From Acidobacteriota bacterium (GTDB taxonomy: Bacteria; Acidobacteriota; Terriglobia; Bryobacterales; Bryobacteraceae), in assembly GCA_014584705.1 (NCBI GenBank), contig JACTMJ010000013.1, positions 105,996 through 169,995 on the forward strand: DNA of 64,000 bases, in the 5' to 3' direction. Below the pieces are notes generated by a model that made no database searches, was not told the DNA's origin, and worked only from the letters and a program-made list of their open reading frames with translations. This document shows, piece after piece, positions 58,017 through 64,000 of the stretch (position 1 is its first letter; each line of letters opens with the position of its first letter). Both the position numbers and the translations under genes were made by a program.

Positions 58017-60287
58017 ATGAAACGATATGCGATCCTTTGCTGGGCATTGCTGACCGTGGCGGCGCTCCTCCCCGGCCAGACGGAAGAATACCTGCCGATG
58101 GCCGTCTGGTACGGAGGCGGAAAGGCGCGCGCGCCGATGCTGGAGCGCGGTGCGCGGCAAAAGAAAGAGATCTGGCGCAAGGATGTGAAGCAGATCAAAG
58201 CGCTGGGGTTCAATACGCTGCGGGCGTGGATCGATTGGGCCAGCGGCGAACCCGAAGAGAAGAGGTATAACTTCGAAACGCTGGATGTGCTGCTGGAACT
58301 CGCCGAGGAAGAGGGCTTGAAGCTCTTCCTGCAGGTCTACATGGATTCGGCCCCGCGTTGGGTGGGCGAGAAGTATCCGGATTCGTTGTTCGTCTCCGCG
58401 GGTGGCGAGGTGATCCAGCCGGAATCGTCGCCGGGCTACTGCCGGGACCATGCGGGCGTGCGCGCCGCTGACAATGCGTTTTATTCCGCGCTGGCCGAAC
58501 GCGCAAAACGGAGCAAGGCCTTTCTGGGCTGGGACCTATGGAGTGAGCCGCACGTGATCAACTGGGCCAACCCCACGTGGATCACCCGGCCGGAATTCTG
58601 CTTCTGCGCACATACCAAGGCGCGGTTCCGCGGCTGGCTCAAGAAGAAATACGGCACGCTCGACGCGCTGAACGAAGCCTGGTACCGCCGCTTTGAAAGC
58701 TGGGAACAGGTGGAGCCGGGGCGGCTGAGCACCATCCTCTCCTATACCGATTACATTGACTGGAAGGCGTTCATCGCCGACAAACTCGGCGAAGATCTGC
58801 GGGACCGTTACGAGGCGGTGAAGAGCGTCGCTCCGCGCACGATTGTCACCAGCCATGCGGCCGGAGTGGGACTGTTCGCGTCTCCGCATCACTGGGAGGG
58901 GCAGTCCGATGACTGGACGATGGCGAAGCAGGTGGATTTCTACGGCACGTCGTTCTACCCGAAGCATTCCGCGTTCGTTGACCGCGACGTTCCGTGGCGG
59001 GCGGCGCTGCTGGATTTCACACGGAGCTTCGGTTTTGACGGCGGCCGGAAGGGCTTCTATATCGGCGAGTTGCAGGGCGGGTTTGGGACGATCGCTCTGA
59101 ACGTGAGCCCAACCGTCACGCCGGCGGATTTGCGGATCTGGACGTGGTCGGCGCTCTCGCGCGGCGCGAAGGGGATCAACTACTACGCCTGGTATCCGAT
59201 GAGTTCGGGATACGAATCCGGCGGTTTCGGGCTAAACCGGTTGGATGGCACGATTACCGAACGGGCGAAGGAAGCGGGTGCGATTGCGAAGGTGGTGGAT
59301 CGCAACCAGAAGCTCTTCCTCGCCGCGAGACCGCCCAGGGCGGAAGTGGCGATTGTGTATAACCCGCTGTCGCACTTCGTGGGCGGACGCCAGCGAGCGG
59401 CCGTCTATGGAGGGCCGCAGGGGGAGGTCGCGGGCATCGAAAGAGATTCGTGGCTGGGGATGCACCGGGCGCTGTTCCCACGCAACGTGCCGCTGGACTA
59501 CGTTCACCTCGCCAACCTGACGACGGACAAACTGAAGCAGTACAAGCTGGTGCTGTTCCCATATCCGCTCATGCTGCCGGAGGCGTCGGCCGCTGTGCTG
59601 CGGGCTTACGTCGAGGGCGGAGGGACGCTCGTGGCGGAGGCGCGGCTGGGCTGGAACAACGAACGCGGTTATGCGGCGGACCGCATCCCAGGGCTAGGTC
59701 TTTGGGAGGTGATGGGCTGCAGGGAAATCGCCATTCAAACCGGCGAAAAGGGGCGAACGGTCCTCTATTGGTCCGGCACGGAAATTCCGGGCATGAAAAC
59801 GGGCGATGCGCTGCCGGCGCGCTGGTTCGAGGAGACGCTGGAGCCGCTCGGGCCCAACTCGCGCGTGGTTGCAACCTTTGCCGACGGATCGGCCGCGGCC
59901 GTGATGTCTTCGTTCGGCAAGGGCAAGACGCTGATGCTGGGTTCCTATCTGAGCGCGGCGTATTTTACCGGTCCAAGCGAGCCGGCCGAGCGGTTCTACG
60001 GCGGCTTACTGCGCTGGGCCGGGGTTGAGCCGACGGTAGCGGTCCAGGGTGGAGCGCTGGAAATCCGCACTCTGGACGCGGGCAGAGAGCGTCTGGTGTT
60101 TGTCTTCAACCATACGAAAGAACCGGCGGTTGCAACGGTGTCCCTGCGGATGGAGCAGGGATCGTATACCGCAACCGACCTCAACACGGAGCGGCCCGTG
60201 GCGCTCCAGCGGGAAGAGCGGGCGGTCCGGTTCCCCGTGCGGCTGGAACCAGATGGCGTACAGGTGCTCCGGCTGGAACGGCAATAG
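58017..60287 (+). CDS. Exported GH42-like beta-galactosidase
   Basis: A 756-residue protein with a signal peptide (YAILCWALLTVAALLPGQ). The TIM barrel has KQIKALGFNTLRAWIDWAS, the acid/base Glu in LGWDLWSEPHV and the nucleophile Glu in GFYIGELQGGFG, as in GH42. Then comes the trimerisation domain (about 430-640, VLFPYPLMLPEASAAVLRAYVEGGGTLVAEARLG) and a C-terminal beta sandwich. It cleaves galactosides outside the cytoplasm, unusual for GH42 members, which are mostly cytoplasmic. It follows the sulfatase gene. Confidence 0.88.
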   Translation: MKRYAILCWALLTVAALLPGQTEEYLPMAVWYGGGKARAPMLERGARQKKEIWRKDVKQIKALGFNTLRAWIDWASGEPEEKRYNFETLDVLLELAEEEGLKLFLQVYMDSAPRWVGEKYPDSLFVSAGGEVIQPESSPGYCRDHAGVRAADNAFYSALAERAKRSKAFLGWDLWSEPHVINWANPTWITRPEFCFCAHTKARFRGWLKKKYGTLDALNEAWYRRFESWEQVEPGRLSTILSYTDYIDWKAFIADKLGEDLRDRYEAVKSVAPRTIVTSHAAGVGLFASPHHWEGQSDDWTMAKQVDFYGTSFYPKHSAFVDRDVPWRAALLDFTRSFGFDGGRKGFYIGELQGGFGTIALNVSPTVTPADLRIWTWSALSRGAKGINYYAWYPMSSGYESGGFGLNRLDGTITERAKEAGAIAKVVDRNQKLFLAARPPRAEVAIVYNPLSHFVGGRQRAAVYGGPQGEVAGIERDSWLGMHRALFPRNVPLDYVHLANLTTDKLKQYKLVLFPYPLMLPEASAAVLRAYVEGGGTLVAEARLGWNNERGYAADRIPGLGLWEVMGCREIAIQTGEKGRTVLYWSGTEIPGMKTGDALPARWFEETLEPLGPNSRVVATFADGSAAAVMSSFGKGKTLMLGSYLSAAYFTGPSEPAERFYGGLLRWAGVEPTVAVQGGALEIRTLDAGRERLVFVFNHTKEPAVATVSLRMEQGSYTATDLNTERPVALQREERAVRFPVRLEPDGVQVLRLERQ

Positions 60288-60824
60288 GACGGCCACCGCT
60301 TTCGCGCCCGCGCCTGCGAAGGAGCCGGCAGCACGGGGCCCGCGCGACGGAACGATTCGCTCCGGTGAAGAAAATCGGCCCGGAATTCGAACCGGAACAG
60401 CCGCAATCTTCCACCTTGCGTACCCAATCTGCGTATGCGCCTTGACAACGCCTGTGACGCACGCTAAATTGGGAAGGTTTGGTTGTTCGATAGTCACCGA
60501 GCTACCCCCGATCGGCGAATCCTGGAATGCAAAGGAAGGGATGCCAGTCGGCCCGGCCGGAAACTTCGCCCCGCTGCTCCCCGGATTCACGCCGTGGCTT
60601 GGGCAAGGGCAAACGGATGCGCGACAGCGAACGTCGCTACTCGCGAACATCCCGCAAAAGACCGATCCAAACAGAATTTTAGCGAGCTGCCCCAATTGGA
60701 ATCGTCCGATGACGGGTCTTGCAATCTTGTGTGCGGAATGCGCTTGAAGGAATCCCCTCGGGGATCGGCAAGCGTCCGTCCGGTAATTTCCTCGGAAAAC
60801 GCCGTCGTTTATTCAGGAGATCTC
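60288..60824. other. str operon leader region
   Basis: About 540 bases without a gene, between the GH42 gene and rpsL. It contains the promoter at 60442-60470 and a leader of about 350 bases. Frames through it lack ribosome sites. Ribosomal-protein leaders often hold an autoregulatory structure; none could be established by eye. Confidence 0.55.
60442..60470 (+). promoter_or_regulatory. sigma-70 promoter of the str operon
   Basis: TTGACA at 60442-60447 and TAAATT at 60465-60470 are 17 bases apart: a perfect -35 and a good -10 box. It lies about 350 bases ahead of rpsL and is the best consensus match in the window. Confidence 0.8.
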
Positions 60825-61199
60825 GTGCCTACGTTTCAGCAACTTGTGCGCAAAGGCCGCAAGGCCCCCGTAATCAAGACGAAGAGCCCGGCGCTGCAGG
60901 GCTGCCCGCAGCGTCGCGGAGTCTGCACCCGCGTCTACACCACAACCCCGAAGAAGCCGAACTCGGCGCTTCGGAAAGTGGCACGTGTCCGTCTCACCAA
61001 CCAGATCGAGGTGACTTCCTATATTCCGGGGATCGGCCACAATTTGCAGGAGCATTCCATCGTGCTGATCCGCGGCGGCCGTGTGAAGGATCTTCCCGGC
61101 GTCCGTTACCACATTATTCGCGGCACGCTCGATACCGCGGGTGTGGCCAATCGCAAGCAGAGCCGCTCCAAGTACGGTGCGAAGAAGCCGAAGTCCTAG
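60825..61199 (+). CDS. rpsL: 30S ribosomal protein S12
   Basis: A 124-residue S12 protein at the decoding centre: [58 protein letters not shown], with the streptomycin-relevant Lys in TTPKKPNSA and the later [38 protein letters not shown] is the start, preceded by CAGGAGATCTC. First gene of the str operon, with rpsG 14 bases on. Confidence 0.98.
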   Translation: MPTFQQLVRKGRKAPVIKTKSPALQGCPQRRGVCTRVYTTTPKKPNSALRKVARVRLTNQIEVTSYIPGIGHNLQEHSIVLIRGGRVKDLPGVRYHIIRGTLDTAGVANRKQSRSKYGAKKPKS

Positions 61200-61204
61200 G
61201 TTGA

Positions 61205-61684
<480 letters not shown>

Positions 61685-61711
61685 GACGGAAGGATCACTG
61701 AGCACACCAGA

Positions 61712-63805
<2,094 letters not shown>

Positions 63806-63902
63806 GCCAGAACGGGAAATCCCCGCAGCCCCGCGCGGAGGGCGCTTGTGAGAGCGAAGCAACGCGGCGAGGCGAAAGTGCTCAAGGAGAGTCTCTACTA
63901 CC

Positions 63903-64000
63903 ATGGGAAAAGAGAAATTCGACCGCAGCAAACCGCACGTCAACATTGGGACGATCGGGCATATTGATCACGGGAAGACGACGCTGACGGCGGCGATCAC
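63903..64000 (+). CDS. tuf: Elongation factor Tu, N-terminal part (runs off window)
   Basis: The first 32 codons are visible: [20 protein letters not shown], then [13 protein letters not shown], the G1 P-loop of EF-Tu. AGGAGAG precedes the ATG. It continues beyond 64000. Its position after fusA completes the str operon order. Confidence 0.96.
   Translation, partial: MGKEKFDRSKPHVNIGTIGHIDHGKTTLTAAI

Overview
The window is high-GC DNA from what is most likely an Acidobacteriota bacterium of the Bryobacter/Solibacter type. This is inferred from the chromosomal part: an Acidobacteria-type VWFA protein, Tat-exported sulfatases, Gfo/Idh/MocA and ThuA-like proteins, a GH95 fucosidase, a GH42 galactosidase and a MoaD-MoaE fusion. 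No 16S gene is present to confirm it.

Positions 1 to about 41,180 are accessory DNA, read here as one integrative and conjugative element (ICE) whose right end lies against a tRNA-Gly(CCC) gene (41181-41255, minus strand). A tyrosine integrase and a small excisionase-like gene sit at that end. I could not find the second attachment repeat by eye, so the left end is probably outside the window. Layout: (a) 1-3.9 kb, the end of a CHAT-domain protein, an S41 peptidase, a convergent ECF sigma/anti-sigma pair and a tandem RHH regulator; (b) 4.3-6.0 kb, a two-gene Pycsar anti-phage system (nucleotide cyclase plus 2-TM effector); (c) 6.0-9.1 kb, seven co-directional minus-strand genes from an XRE/ImmA-type pair down to a membrane-anchored zinc-knuckle/HNH-like protein; (d) 9.7-19.5 kb, a P-type mating-pair formation operon trbB-C-D-E-J-L-F-G-I; (e) 19.6-20.5 kb, a RepB-like primase; (f) 20.7-26.5 kb, a defence operon with a CD-NTase and S-4TM effector (CBASS-like) followed by AlbA_2, PD-(D/E)XK-like and DUF4238 genes, with a second zinc-knuckle/HNH-like paralogue divergent from it; (g) 26.8-33.6 kb, SSB, a FliA-like sigma factor and an RK2 Tra1-like block (traK/traL divergent from a traJ-like RHH gene and a relaxase, with a candidate oriT between), then an HNH gene and a DUF6650 pair; (h) 33.9-41.1 kb, ArdC, TraG/VirD4, a second SSB, TraF, TraB, excisionase and integrase.

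The conjugation parts fit together: TraJ/TraK-like proteins and the relaxase act at oriT, TraG couples DNA to the Trb channel, TraF matures the TrbC pilin, and ArdC and the SSBs protect incoming DNA. Two cyclic-nucleotide defence systems are cargo. Each sits next to a member of the same small family (one TM helix, CX2CX4HX4C zinc knuckle, HNH-like cysteine/histidine core), which is the most notable new association in the window.

Positions 41.3-64 kb are ordinary chromosome: sugar/sulfate-ester catabolism and export genes (Gfo/Idh/MocA, ThuA-like, sulfatases, GH95, GH42), homoserine kinase, molybdopterin synthase, a VWFA protein, an inositol monophosphatase-like gene, and the str operon rpsL-rpsG-fusA-tuf running off the right edge.
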